Assembly: GCF_000633255.1 (NCBI RefSeq)
Contig: NZ_AYMJ01000014.1
Coordinates: 62,001-126,000 of the forward strand
Direction of reading: 5' to 3'
Length of the DNA stretch: 64,000 bases
Origin: Pseudomonas sp. H1h
GTDB taxonomy: Bacteria > Pseudomonadota > Gammaproteobacteria > Pseudomonadales > Pseudomonadaceae
Shown: one piece after another, positions 9,572-21,494 of the stretch
Layout: the number at the start of each line of letters is the position of its first letter
Numbering within the stretch: the first letter of the stretch is position 1
Notes under the pieces: generated by a model
Told to the model about the DNA's origin: nothing
The model's database searches: none
What the model saw: only the letters and a program-made list of their open reading frames with translations
Program-made: the position numbers and the translations under genes

Positions 9572-10396
9572 ATGAGCGAGCTTTTTTACAACGCAGTGCC
9601 AAACGCGACCCGTGTTGCACCGCCACTGTCCGAACCTCGGCAATACCCCAGCGAGAAACCGTCGCGGGTCTACCTGTTCGGTACGTGCGTGGTCGACCTG
9701 TTCTACCCCGAAGCCGGGATGGACGCGATCCACTTGCTGGAGCGCGAAGGGATCACGGTCGAGTACCCGCAAGGGCAGAGCTGCTGCGGGCAACCGGCCT
9801 ACACCTCGGGTTACACCGAGCAGGCACGGACGGTCGCGCGCTCGCAACTGGCGCTGTTTGCCGGGGATTATCCGGTGGTGGTGCCGTCGGGTTCCTGCGC
9901 GGGCATGCTGCGCGAGCATTACGCCGACTTGTTCAAGGACGAGCCGCAAACGTTGAAACAGGTGCAGGCCCTCGCGGCCCGTACCTATGAACTGGCCGAG
10001 TTCCTGCTGTTCGTCTGCAAGGTGCAGCTCAAGGACAGCGGCGAGCCGGTCAAAGTCGCGCTGCACACCTCGTGTTCGGCACGGCGCGAAATGAATACCC
10101 ACCTGCACGGTCGCGAGTTGTTGGCGCAGTTGAGCAACGTGGAGCGGGTCAACCACGATCACGAAAGCGAATGCTGTGGCTTCGGTGGGACATTCAGCGT
10201 CCGTATGCCAGATATATCCGGCGCGATGGTGGCGGACAAGACCAAAGCGTTGAAGGACTCTGGCGCACATAAGGTATTGAGCGCCGACTGTGGCTGTTTG
10301 ATGAACATCAACGGCGCATTGGAGAAACAAAAGGAAGCACTGCGCGGGCAACATCTCGCCAGCTTTCTGTGGCAAAGAACCGGAGGTGCGCAATGA
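9572..10396 (+). CDS. lutA: LutA, L-lactate oxidation Fe-S subunit
   Basis: The likely product starts MSELFYNAVPNATR behind a GGAG ribosome site; the open frame extends upstream without a good start. It has 274 residues with two CCG domains, seen as QSCCGQPAYTSGY and ESECCGFGGTFS. These cysteine-rich motifs bind Fe-S clusters in LutA, GlpC and HdrB-type proteins. LutABC together oxidise L-lactate to pyruvate in the cytoplasm. Its stop overlaps the start of lutB (ATGA). Confidence 0.93.
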   Translation: MSELFYNAVPNATRVAPPLSEPRQYPSEKPSRVYLFGTCVVDLFYPEAGMDAIHLLEREGITVEYPQGQSCCGQPAYTSGYTEQARTVARSQLALFAGDYPVVVPSGSCAGMLREHYADLFKDEPQTLKQVQALAARTYELAEFLLFVCKVQLKDSGEPVKVALHTSCSARREMNTHLHGRELLAQLSNVERVNHDHESECCGFGGTFSVRMPDISGAMVADKTKALKDSGAHKVLSADCGCLMNINGALEKQKEALRGQHLASFLWQRTGGAQ

Positions 10397-11847
10397 GCAC
10401 TTCCGCGATTATTCCTACGGTCGCCGTAGAAGAGGATTTCCGCACCCGGGCACACAATGCCTTGGGCGATGCGCAGTTACGGAACAACTTCCGCACTGCC
10501 ATGGATTCACTGATGACCAAGCGGGCCGCGGCTTTCAGCGATGCCCACGAAAGAGAACACTTGCGCGCCCTGGGCAACTCGATCAGGGCACGCGCGCTCT
10601 CCAAGTTGCCCGACCTGCTCGAGCAACTGGAACAGAACCTGACCCGCAACGGTGTGACAGTGCACTGGGCGGAAACGGTGGACGAGGCCAATGGCATCGT
10701 CTTGTCGATCATCCGCGCTCACGAGGCGCGGCAAGTGATCAAGGGCAAATCGATGGTCAGCGAAGAGATGGAGATGAACCATTTCCTCGAGGCTCAAGGT
10801 GTTGAATGCCTGGAGTCCGATATGGGGGAGTACATCGTCCAGCTCGACCACGAGAAGCCTTCACACATCATTATGCCGGCGATCCACAAGAATGCCGGTC
10901 AGGTCGCGTCCTTGTTCCACGACAAACTTGGCGTGGAATACACCAAGGACGTTGACCAACTCATTCAGATCGGTCGCAGAGTCCTGCGGCAGAAATTCTT
11001 CGAAGCAGACATCGGCGTCTCCGGTGTCAACTTCGCCGTCGCCGAGACCGGCACCCTGTTGCTGGTGGAGAACGAAGGCAACGGGCGCATGACCACCAGC
11101 GTACCGCCGGTGCACATCGCCGTCACCGGCATCGAAAAAGTCGTGGAAAACCTGCGCGACGTGGTGCCGCTGCTGTCGCTGCTGACCCGTTCGGCGCTGG
11201 GCATTCCGATCACCACCTACGTCAACATGATCTCCGGCCCGCGCAAGGAGCATGAACTCGACGGCCCACAGGAAGTGCATCTGGTGCTGCTCGACAACGG
11301 TCGCAGCCAGGCCTTTGCCGACAGTGAACTGCGTCAGACCCTGAACTGCATCCGCTGCGGCGCCTGCATGAATCATTGCCCGGTCTATACCCGCGTCGGC
11401 GGCCACACCTACGGCGAGGTTTACCCGGGGCCGATTGGCAAAATCATCACTCCGCACATGGTTGGCCTGGCGAAAGTTCCGGATCACCCGAGCGCTTCGT
11501 CGCTGTGCGGTGCCTGCGGTGAAGTGTGCCCGGTGAAAATTCCGATCCCGGCAATTCTGCGCCGACTTCGCGAAGAAAACGTCAAAGCCCCGGACGCGCC
11601 GCATCAAGTGATGCGCGGCCAGGGCAGCAAGTATTCGCGCAAGGAACGCTTCATCTGGAATGCCTGGGCGAAACTCAACAGCTCGCCGACCCTGTATCGA
11701 CTGTTCGGCTTCTTCGCCACACGCCTGCGTGCGCTGACACCAAGTAATGTCGGACCGTGGACGCAAAACCACAGCGCACCGAAACCCGCTGCCCGCTCAC
11801 TGCACGACATGGCCCGCGAGCATCTGGCCAAACAGGGAGACCGCTGA
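10393..11847 (+). CDS. lutB: LutB, L-lactate oxidation Fe-S subunit
   Basis: The protein has 484 residues from MSTSAIIPTV. The first 300 residues form the LUD domain. The C-terminal part carries two 4Fe-4S motifs, CIRCGACMNHCPVY and CGACGEVCPV. This is the LutB arrangement and suggests electron relay from lactate oxidation toward quinone. Start and stop overlap lutA and lutC respectively, so translation is coupled. Confidence 0.94.
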   Translation: MSTSAIIPTVAVEEDFRTRAHNALGDAQLRNNFRTAMDSLMTKRAAAFSDAHEREHLRALGNSIRARALSKLPDLLEQLEQNLTRNGVTVHWAETVDEANGIVLSIIRAHEARQVIKGKSMVSEEMEMNHFLEAQGVECLESDMGEYIVQLDHEKPSHIIMPAIHKNAGQVASLFHDKLGVEYTKDVDQLIQIGRRVLRQKFFEADIGVSGVNFAVAETGTLLLVENEGNGRMTTSVPPVHIAVTGIEKVVENLRDVVPLLSLLTRSALGIPITTYVNMISGPRKEHELDGPQEVHLVLLDNGRSQAFADSELRQTLNCIRCGACMNHCPVYTRVGGHTYGEVYPGPIGKIITPHMVGLAKVPDHPSASSLCGACGEVCPVKIPIPAILRRLREENVKAPDAPHQVMRGQGSKYSRKERFIWNAWAKLNSSPTLYRLFGFFATRLRALTPSNVGPWTQNHSAPKPAARSLHDMAREHLAKQGDR

Positions 11848-12514
11848 TGAGCGCCAAGCAAAATATCCTCGCCAAGCTACGGAAAAGTCTGACTGGCGCC
11901 ACACCGATTGCCGACGACTTCGACGTCAATCTGGTGACGCAGCCTTACACCTACAGCGCCGAACAACGCATCCCGCAACTGCGCAAACTGATGGAAGCGG
12001 TGCACACCGAAATCCATCTGACGACTGGCGCAGACTGGCCGGCGCTGCTCGCGCAATTGCTGCGTGATCGCCAACTGCCAAGCCTGCTGATCGCACCGAC
12101 AACGCCCCAAGGTCAACGCATCACACAACACTGGGCGAACAATCCCGATCTGCCGGCACTGAAATCCTACGACCGACCGATGGAGGAGTGGAAAGCCGAG
12201 CTGTTCAACGACACCCCGGCCAGCGTCACCGGCACCCTCGGTGCCATCGCCGCGACCGGTAGCCTGATCCTCTGGCCAACCCGCGAAGAACCGCGGTTGA
12301 TGAGCCTGGTACCACCGGTGCATTTCGCCCTGCTCAAGGCCAGCGAAATCCGCGACAACTTCTATCAGGTGCAACAGGAATTCGAGTGGGCGCAAGGCAT
12401 GCCGACCAATGCGCTGCTGGTGTCCGGCCCGTCGAAAACCGCCGACATCGAACAAGTGCTGGCGTATGGCGCCCACGGCCCGAAAGACCTGGTGGTTCTG
12501 ATTCTGGAGGACCA

Positions 12515-12518
<4 letters not shown>
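11847..12518 (+). CDS. lutC: LutC, LUD-domain subunit of L-lactate oxidation
   Basis: The 223-residue protein starts MSAKQNILAKLRKSLTG and consists of a single LUD domain, with the conserved SVTGTLGAIAATGSLILWPT and LVPPVHFALL. It completes the LutABC complex. It begins at the last base of the lutB stop and its own stop overlaps the next gene by ATGA. No other L-lactate oxidase (flavin LldD) is present in this locus, so LutABC probably supplies that activity. Confidence 0.93.
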
Positions 12519-15325
<2,807 letters not shown>

Positions 15326-15368
15326 AGAAAAATAGAACCCTTGCGCGCCACCGTAGTCCACAGAACAG

Positions 15369-15390
15369 GCCCCGAAATTCGGGGCTTTTC
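15369..15390 (+). terminator. Rho-independent terminator of the lactate operon
   Basis: The stem GCCCCG-AAATT-CGGGGC is followed by TTTTC, 44 bases after the dehydrogenase stop codon. Confidence 0.75.
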
Positions 15391-15454
15391 CTCCACTCGG
15401 TTGCCCGTCCTGACGGCCAGCGAAGTCTGGATCCCTCAGTTCAAGGAGATACAC

Positions 15455-15733
15455 ATGAAACGTTCTGTACTGTTAGGTCTGTTCGTGACGGCCTCGATGC
15501 TGGCCTCCACCTCGTTCGCCGCCGACAAACCTGCCGACCTGTGCGATGCCAATATCCAGACCATCAACAATGCGAAGGGGCAGCTGTCAGCGAACCCGGA
15601 ACTCAGTCAGCGTGCAGAAGCCAGCGTGAGCAAGGCTCAGGCGCTCAAAGCCCAGGGCAAGATCGATGACTGCGTTGCGGAAACCTCGCAAACCATCCTG
15701 GAGCTGCGCAAATCCACCGGCACCAACAATTGA
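15455..15733 (+). CDS. Small secreted protein of unknown function
   Basis: The product has 92 residues starting MKRSVLLGLFVTASM behind AAGGAGAT. The frame is open further upstream but has no signal there. Residues 1-22 form a Sec signal peptide cleaved near SFAA/D. The mature part is helical and polar with two cysteines (Cys30 and Cys73) that could form a disulfide. I do not recognise the family. It stands alone between two terminators, next to ssrA. Confidence 0.8.
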   Translation: MKRSVLLGLFVTASMLASTSFAADKPADLCDANIQTINNAKGQLSANPELSQRAEASVSKAQALKAQGKIDDCVAETSQTILELRKSTGTNN

Positions 15734-15743
15734 TTCACGCCCG

Positions 15744-15765
15744 GGCCAACCTTCGGGTTGGCCTT
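15744..15765 (+). terminator. Hairpin terminator after the small secreted protein
   Basis: The stem GGCCAACC-TTCG-GGTTGGCC has a stable tetraloop. The T-run is short, so termination may be partial. Confidence 0.6.
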
Positions 15766-15829
15766 GCAGGCCGTTTGGCGTACACTGCACAGGCTTGTTG
15801 CCTCACATGATGTACGAGGCAATGAGTTC

Positions 15830-16219
15830 GGGGCCGATTAGGATTCGACGCCGGTGACGAAACTTTAGGTGCATGCCGACTTGGTAACAGAAGTCGTAAA
15901 TCCACTGTTGCAACTTCTTATAGTTGCCAATGACGACCAATACGGTGCTGCTCTCGCTGCTTAATTGCAGCTGACATGCACTCCTGGTGCCTTCGGGCCC
16001 AGCAATCATCAGGGGATGTCTGTAAACCCGAAATGATTGTCATATAGAACAGAATCGCCGTGCAGTACGTTGTGGACGAAGCGGCTAAAACTTACACAAC
16101 TCGCCCAAAGCACCCTGCCCGTCGGGTCGCTGAGGGTTAACTTAATAGACACGGCTACGCATGTAGTACCGACAGCGGAGCACTGGCGGACGGGGGTTCA
16201 AATCCCCCCGGCTCCACCA
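15830..16219 (+). ncRNA. ssrA: tmRNA (transfer-messenger RNA)
   Basis: The 390-base gene begins GGGGCCGATTAGGATTCGAC and ends with a tRNA-like GGGGGTTCAAATCCCCCC T-arm and an encoded CCA. The tRNA-like ends pair (GGGGCC with GGCTCC, allowing a G-U pair). The tag reading frame lies at 15926-15964. With SmpB it rescues stalled ribosomes and tags the truncated peptide for ClpXP and related proteases. The 3' end is a common attachment site for tyrosine integrases, and one lies directly downstream. Confidence 0.97.
15926..15964 (+). other. tmRNA proteolysis-tag reading frame
   Basis: From the resume codon GCC the frame reads ANDDQYGAALAA and then TAA. The terminal LAA/AA is the degron read by ClpXP. 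This tag sequence fits the P. fluorescens group rather than P. aeruginosa. Confidence 0.93.
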
Positions 16220-16230
16220 ACTTTACATCT

Positions 16231-16256
16231 AAAGACGTCCAAGGACGTCTTTTTTT
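16231..16256 (+). terminator. Rho-independent terminator of ssrA
   Basis: The stem AAAGACGTC-CAAG-GACGTCTTT runs into a T-stretch, eleven bases after the CCA of tmRNA. Confidence 0.85.
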
Positions 16257-16332
16257 GTGCCTGCAATCCAGCAAAATCAAGGCTTTAGCGTCTATTAGCG
16301 TCTATGGGCGTCCGACACAATCCACGTAACCC

Positions 16333-16383
16333 GGTATTCCAGATGGTATTCCAAGCCCTTCAGTGGTAATTTTTGGAATACCA
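16333..16383. repeat. Repeated GGTATTCCA motifs in front of the integrase
   Basis: GGTATTCCA occurs twice in direct orientation (16333-16341 and 16345-16353) and once inverted as TGGAATACCA (16374-16383). Just upstream AGCGTCTAT occurs in tandem (16289-16304). Clusters like this beside an integrase gene are often arm-type integrase or excisionase binding sites; here that is inference. Confidence 0.45.
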
Positions 16384-16404
16384 ATTGATGTCATGGAACA
16401 CCTC

Positions 16405-17661
16405 ATGTGCGCCCAAGCCACCCGCCTCTCTGACCGCCAGCTCAAAGCGGTAAAGCCGAAAGACAAGGACTACGTCCTCAGCGATGGAGACGGCTTACAG
16501 CTGCGCGTGAGGATCAATGGCTCTACGCTATGGAACTTCAACTACCGGCAGCCGATTACCAAAAACCGCATCAATATGGGCCTCGGCACCTACCCAGAAC
16601 TCTCGCTCGCTCAAGCCAGGAAGAAAACTGTCGAAGCCAGAGAGCTTCTCGCTCAGGGCATCGACCCGAAAGAACAACGTAGCGAGCTGGAGCAGACAAA
16701 AAGACAGGCAACCGAGCACACATTCGAGAACGTGGCGTCTGCGTGGTTTGAACTGAAAAAGGATTCTGTGACTCAAGCTTATGCCGAGGACATCTGGCGC
16801 TCGCTCACACTGCATGTCTTTCCATCGCTGGGAACAACACCTATCTCGCAGATCAATGCCCCGAGGGTCATCGAGCTGCTGCGCCCTTTGGAAACCAAAG
16901 GCAGCCTGGAGACAGTGAAGCGACTGACCCAACGACTCAACGAGATCATGACCTACGGTGTGAACTCGGGAATGATCTTTGCCAATCCACTTAGTGGTAT
17001 CCGGGCGGTTTTCAAAAAACCGAAAAAGCAAAACATGGCTGCCCTCCGCCCAGAAGAACTGCCAGAGCTAATGGTCGCCATCGCCAATGCGAGCATAAAG
17101 AGAACAACACGCTGCCTGATCGAATGGCAACTCCACACCATGACCCGTCCTGCGGAAGCGGCTACGACGTCCTGGGCTGACATCGACCTCGACAGGAAAA
17201 CCTGGACGATTCCAGCGGAGCGCATGAAGAAGCGACGCGCTCATGTCATTCCGCTGACCGAGCACGCGCTTGCCCTGCTAGAGACGATCAAACCCTACAG
17301 CGGCCACAGAGAGTACGTGTTCCCTGCTGATAGAGACCCGCGGACCCACTGCAACAGCCAGACGGCAAACATGGCCCTGAAGCGCATGGGTTTTGAAGGT
17401 CGATTGGTGAGCCATGGAATGCGCTCCATGGCCAGCACCATCTTGAACGAACAAGGATGGGACCCAGAGCTGATCGAAGTCGCACTTGCGCACGTGGACA
17501 AAGACGAGGTGCGTAGCGCCTACAATCGTGCAGATTACATTGAGAGAAGACGCCCAATGATGACTTGGTGGAGCGAGCACATCCAACAAGCCGCCACCGG
17601 AAGCTTGTCAGTTTCAGCCATCCAAAGGGCTAGAGGCTTAAATATAGTTTCGATGCAATAG
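16405..17661 (+). CDS. Tyrosine site-specific integrase, P4/CP4-57 type
   Basis: The integrase starts MCAQATRLSDRQLKAVKPK (alternatives at 16393 ATG and 16363 GTG). About 418 residues hold an N-terminal arm-binding DUF4102-like domain (LSDGDGLQLRV, GTYPELSLAQARKK), a core-binding SAM-like domain (about 95-185) and the catalytic domain. Catalytic residues are visible as Arg in TMTRPAEAATTSW, His-x-x-Arg in SHGMRSMAST, a later His in ALAHVDKDE, and the nucleophile Tyr in RSAYNRADYIERR. It probably integrated the island into the ssrA 3' end. Confidence 0.92.
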   Translation: MCAQATRLSDRQLKAVKPKDKDYVLSDGDGLQLRVRINGSTLWNFNYRQPITKNRINMGLGTYPELSLAQARKKTVEARELLAQGIDPKEQRSELEQTKRQATEHTFENVASAWFELKKDSVTQAYAEDIWRSLTLHVFPSLGTTPISQINAPRVIELLRPLETKGSLETVKRLTQRLNEIMTYGVNSGMIFANPLSGIRAVFKKPKKQNMAALRPEELPELMVAIANASIKRTTRCLIEWQLHTMTRPAEAATTSWADIDLDRKTWTIPAERMKKRRAHVIPLTEHALALLETIKPYSGHREYVFPADRDPRTHCNSQTANMALKRMGFEGRLVSHGMRSMASTILNEQGWDPELIEVALAHVDKDEVRSAYNRADYIERRRPMMTWWSEHIQQAATGSLSVSAIQRARGLNIVSMQ

Positions 17662-17977
17662 CCAGCAAGTATCGAAAGTCGTTCGGGGTGGCCGGTCCCC
17701 CCTCCTTCCCTCAAACCCCAATATGGTTTCCGCACATAAGTTCAGCCTCCCTACTAACTCGTTTTATCTTCCATAAATTAAACGGTTACCTAATCTAACT
17801 TTATGGCGGTTCTGACACGCGAAATAGGGGAGCTAATGCCAGTTATGTGGAATCTTTTAGAATCGTATTTCGCAGGGTGAGCTGATAAGTAGTCCTACTT
17901 GGTTAGTGCTTGTGCGGAAATGAACATCGTGTCAGAAGCGACGCACTGCGTGTTGACCTAACATGAGTCCTCTCTCC
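17662..17977. other. Intergenic stretch with two interleaved inverted repeats
   Basis: No coding gene is seen. Two perfect 10-bp inverted repeats are interleaved rather than nested. TTTCCGCACA (17727-17736) pairs with TGTGCGGAAA (17911-17920). TTCTGACACG (17810-17819) pairs with CGTGTCAGAA (17928-17937). The stretch separates the integrase from the end of a minus-strand defence operon. Confidence 0.6.
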
Positions 17978-20896
17978 TCAATCCGAGTCAATCTCATCCC
18001 CCAAACCGGCCACAGCAGAAAGTCCCTCCAACGGATACACTGTACTCAGCCGGATCCCGCTTCGACCATTACCGTCTAGTTCCAGTATTCGAAGAGGCGG
18101 CTGCCGCCCACTTGGTGTCTCTACCAAACCTACACCAGCAAACTTTTCTATGAGGTGTCGAGCCAATGCGCGACTAGAGGTGGTAATGACGAGGTTAAGC
18201 GTATTACTGCTTTCTAAGACAGTCGCTCGCAAAATGTCGAGAAGACCGACACGATTCAAGTCGTCCAAATGGACGATCGGCTCATCAAGAAAGAATGTCC
18301 CGCCGAGGCTGCGTGCCCGCGCCAAGAATAATGCGAGCGCAAGATCTTGCCGCTGGCCTTGGCTAAAATCTTTGCCCGGATCGAGCTGCTGGTCCCCTGC
18401 GTCAGCGAGCCAATGCAGAAAGTCAGTATCCGCACCGAGATTGATCCGGTCAAAAACACGATTAGCATGCATCCGCGCGAAGAGCGGGTTTACCACTCGG
18501 CTCAGGTCTTGAACCTTTTGACGGCTAATCGTGGTATAGGCCTCATAGAACACTGCACGCGCGCGGTTCGCGGCGTCCAACCTACCCGTCATCACACTTG
18601 ATTCATCGATTAAAAGTTGGGTCGCCTGCTGAAGCTCCAACAGACGAGAGCGACGAGATTCGGCTGCCCATGCTGCCCGAGCCGCCGTAATGTGTCCTTC
18701 AATTACAGTAAGTCGAACGTTTTCTTTTGTGAGTTCAGACATCAATGTATCGAGCTCGGCGTTCGACCATTCAATATCTGGCGAAGCCTCTTGCCATGCC
18801 GATTGCAAAGAGGCGAGTTCCGCTGACTTTTGCTCTAAGCCCAGACGGCAATCCTTCAAATTTTGCTGCGCCGCGGCATACTTTGCGCGTAGATCGTCAC
18901 GATTACTGATCGCAGCCTCGATAGACTTCGCGAGCTCAGCAAGCTCGAGCTGTACCACACGATGTCTTGCCTCGAAGACGGTATCCAAATGTTGGTGCAG
19001 GTCTGCGACCTGGAATCCGGAAGCGGGCATGCGAAATTCAGAACCGAAAACTGTAGGTAAAATCCCATCTCGGGCTGACAGCAGCACGGAAATAGCATCG
19101 GCTACATCCAGATGCGCAGCAAGAGACTTGAACTCTTCTGCCGTGGCACCTTGGCTGACACCGAGCCTTTCCAGCTCGCGATCATGAACAGCATTGGCCA
19201 ACTGCAGATCCGATTGCTCTTTTTCCAGTCCGTGTAGATATTTTTGCTTTTGCAGAGCTGCATTGAGCTGGGAGTGTGCAAGCGTGGCCGCATCATCGGC
19301 TGCGGCAACCCCAGACCTGGCGGCTACAACTAACTCTGGGGCGGCGGAAAGCGTCGCATTGATTGCTGATCTTAGATTTTCAGCATCCTTCCAGTCATGA
19401 GAGCAAAGAGGGCATTTTCCAATGTCCACACCATGGTCATGATTTAAAAGCTCCCTCGCAGCAGCTTGTAAGCGAGCCACAGGGCTCGCCACAGCATCTA
19501 GCAGCTTGGTGGCAGCTTTGGCGTGAGAAACGGTCTCAGCGGCTTTGTCCTGCAAATGCTCCAGCTCCTCACGTGAGGGTGCATCTGAGCGAGCGGCACT
19601 AACCTCGAGGTCCAGTTCCGCTAAGCGCTTGGTCTCATAGCTGGATCCGGCACTAGATAACTCAAGCCCTTTCAATTCATGACGACGTTGTTGTCGTGCG
19701 CTCGCCGGCCATTGGTATTCAGAGTATTTATGCGAAAGTTCTATGAGGCTTAGAGAAAGATCATCGGCAAAACCGCCATCCAGAAGTGTGGCGACTACCA
19801 TCGCACCCAGATGAGTCAGTTCATCCTTAGCCTTCGCGAGTTCTTGCGCCAGCAGATAGGTGGCTTCCCGCCGAGAATTAAAATCAGTGAGCTCAGTTGC
19901 AGCTTGCCGTCCATCCTTTTCAATGTGGGCTAAGGACTGCGCCAACGCAGCCTCAAGATTGATCCCTTCAGTGACAGCCATTTCTAGGCTGCTACGGATG
20001 CTCCACTTCGCCTCAACACGCTTAGCTGCGTGTGAGCGTGCATCGAATAAGTGTTTGTAACGACTGTGCAACGCGGTGAGAGAGGCGAGTTGATCGTCGA
20101 GGTTGGGCTGCTCTACGAACCACTGAGTATCCTCGGGCGCAAAGAGATTCGCGGCAGTATCAGCCTCGAGACGCGCCGAGCTCGAGTGCGAAGTTCCGGC
20201 CGCTTCATCAGGGCCAAGAGCGAGCTCCAGATCAGTAACTTCCGCTGATCTCGACTCAGTCATTTTTGTAAGATTTCGCAGGCGCCTACCGATCTCAACA
20301 ATGTACTTTTCACACTGCCGCTCGGCATCAAGCAGATGCCGAATTCCGAGCAAATCCGCGAAGACTTGAGTTCGTCGCTCGATAGTTTCTTCGTCGGTAT
20401 CGACCAAGGCCGCCAGCGCTTCAGAACTCAAAAAGCGCGTTCCTTTAAGCCACCGCTGCCGTAAATTTATAGCCGTTATAGCATGTGCTTCGTCTGCCGC
20501 AGCGACCGGAGCCAAGAGGGCCAGAAGTTCGTTGGGACGAAGGGTAACTGCTGCCCCTTCATCGGCACCATATGCTGCAGAAGACTGAGATCCATCAACA
20601 TCTCTTCGGACAAATTGTTCCGTTCCATCAATATAGAGGCTCGCAGCGGCGGAGGTAGTGGCGTCATTTTGGCTGGGAAACTTCGGACTCAGAACTAGAG
20701 CGTCGAATCCATTACCTTCCTTCAACCTTTCTACTTGGCCTGTAAGCAGCCATTCTGCAGCCTCGCACATTGTTGTCTTGCCGGTGCCGTTTGGAGCGTA
20801 TACCACGGTCAAAGGTGAGCTGAAATCAAAGCGGACAGAGTCGTTGAGCCCACGAAAGTGAGACACATTTAGAGTGTTAAGTCTAATTCCGCGCAT
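17978..20896 (-). CDS. SMC/Rad50-like ATPase with zinc hook (LmuB-like)
   Basis: This 972-residue protein has the SMC layout. An N-terminal half-ATPase carries Walker A APNGTGKT (34-41), long coiled coils flank a central zinc-hook CPLC (495-498), and the C-terminal half-ATPase carries a signature FSQGQ (844-848) and Walker B FFLDEP (868-873). Such ATPases bind DNA ends and serve as sensors in Lamassu and other ABC-three-component defence systems. It is the last gene of a minus-strand operon and overlaps the preceding 201-aa gene by 14 bases. Assignment to Lamassu is inference from architecture. Confidence 0.85.
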   Translation of the reverse strand: MRGIRLNTLNVSHFRGLNDSVRFDFSSPLTVVYAPNGTGKTTMCEAAEWLLTGQVERLKEGNGFDALVLSPKFPSQNDATTSAAASLYIDGTEQFVRRDVDGSQSSAAYGADEGAAVTLRPNELLALLAPVAAADEAHAITAINLRQRWLKGTRFLSSEALAALVDTDEETIERRTQVFADLLGIRHLLDAERQCEKYIVEIGRRLRNLTKMTESRSAEVTDLELALGPDEAAGTSHSSSARLEADTAANLFAPEDTQWFVEQPNLDDQLASLTALHSRYKHLFDARSHAAKRVEAKWSIRSSLEMAVTEGINLEAALAQSLAHIEKDGRQAATELTDFNSRREATYLLAQELAKAKDELTHLGAMVVATLLDGGFADDLSLSLIELSHKYSEYQWPASARQQRRHELKGLELSSAGSSYETKRLAELDLEVSAARSDAPSREELEHLQDKAAETVSHAKAATKLLDAVASPVARLQAAARELLNHDHGVDIGKCPLCSHDWKDAENLRSAINATLSAAPELVVAARSGVAAADDAATLAHSQLNAALQKQKYLHGLEKEQSDLQLANAVHDRELERLGVSQGATAEEFKSLAAHLDVADAISVLLSARDGILPTVFGSEFRMPASGFQVADLHQHLDTVFEARHRVVQLELAELAKSIEAAISNRDDLRAKYAAAQQNLKDCRLGLEQKSAELASLQSAWQEASPDIEWSNAELDTLMSELTKENVRLTVIEGHITAARAAWAAESRRSRLLELQQATQLLIDESSVMTGRLDAANRARAVFYEAYTTISRQKVQDLSRVVNPLFARMHANRVFDRINLGADTDFLHWLADAGDQQLDPGKDFSQGQRQDLALALFLARARSLGGTFFLDEPIVHLDDLNRVGLLDILRATVLESSNTLNLVITTSSRALARHLIEKFAGVGLVETPSGRQPPLRILELDGNGRSGIRLSTVYPLEGLSAVAGLGDEIDSD

Positions 20897-21488
20897 TCAG
20901 CGGCCCCTCATGACGTAAAATTGTCCCATTGACGCCAAGCGTTGAAAGCTCGGCCCACAATGCTTGAGCTTCAGAATCCAGCTCTGGCCATTGGAGTTCA
21001 TTACCCGAGGGGGCAGCTGAATCTGGCAGTCCCAAGACTGTTATGTCGGCTACTCGTTGCCACAGACCCGGCTCATAATTGTAATCTACAGGTAATGAAG
21101 GCCAAATCATGTGCTTGCGGCACACCTGCGCCGACAGCTCTAGTCGGCGAATCTCCTCTCGGGCATATGCCTCAGGGGCCTCGGGGATGGCGAGCACTAG
21201 ATAGCCATCTATTGGGCTTCCAGGAGACAGCCTTTCGTTCCGGACGAGAACTTCATCAAACCAGGCTTGGCCTTGCGCTGCTGCTCGCTCGATGGAAATA
21301 TGGTCACTTCCACTGCAGGGCCATAGGAGGACAAGCGCGTAAGACGAAGACCAAAGCGTTGTTCCCGCAGGCGCGGAAATCATTATGCCCAGTGAGGGAA
21401 GCTCTGGAGTTTGGTCGAGACCTACTTTGACGCACAGCTCATTAAGCTGCTCGCGGGCGGAGTTCCAAAACTCAGAGTCTTCATTCAT
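20883..21488 (-). CDS. Small protein between effector and SMC ATPase (LmuC/middle-component-like)
   Basis: The 201-residue soluble protein MNEDSEFWNSAREQLNEL has no recognisable catalytic motif. In ABC-three-component and Lamassu operons a protein of about this size sits directly beside the SMC gene and acts as a scaffold (LmuC or middle component). The position, size and 14-base overlap with the ATPase gene fit that role. The upstream gene ends six bases before its start. Function is inferred from context only. Confidence 0.65.
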   Translation of the reverse strand: MNEDSEFWNSAREQLNELCVKVGLDQTPELPSLGIMISAPAGTTLWSSSYALVLLWPCSGSDHISIERAAAQGQAWFDEVLVRNERLSPGSPIDGYLVLAIPEAPEAYAREEIRRLELSAQVCRKHMIWPSLPVDYNYEPGLWQRVADITVLGLPDSAAPSGNELQWPELDSEAQALWAELSTLGVNGTILRHEGPLNARN

Positions 21489-21494
21489 GCATCT

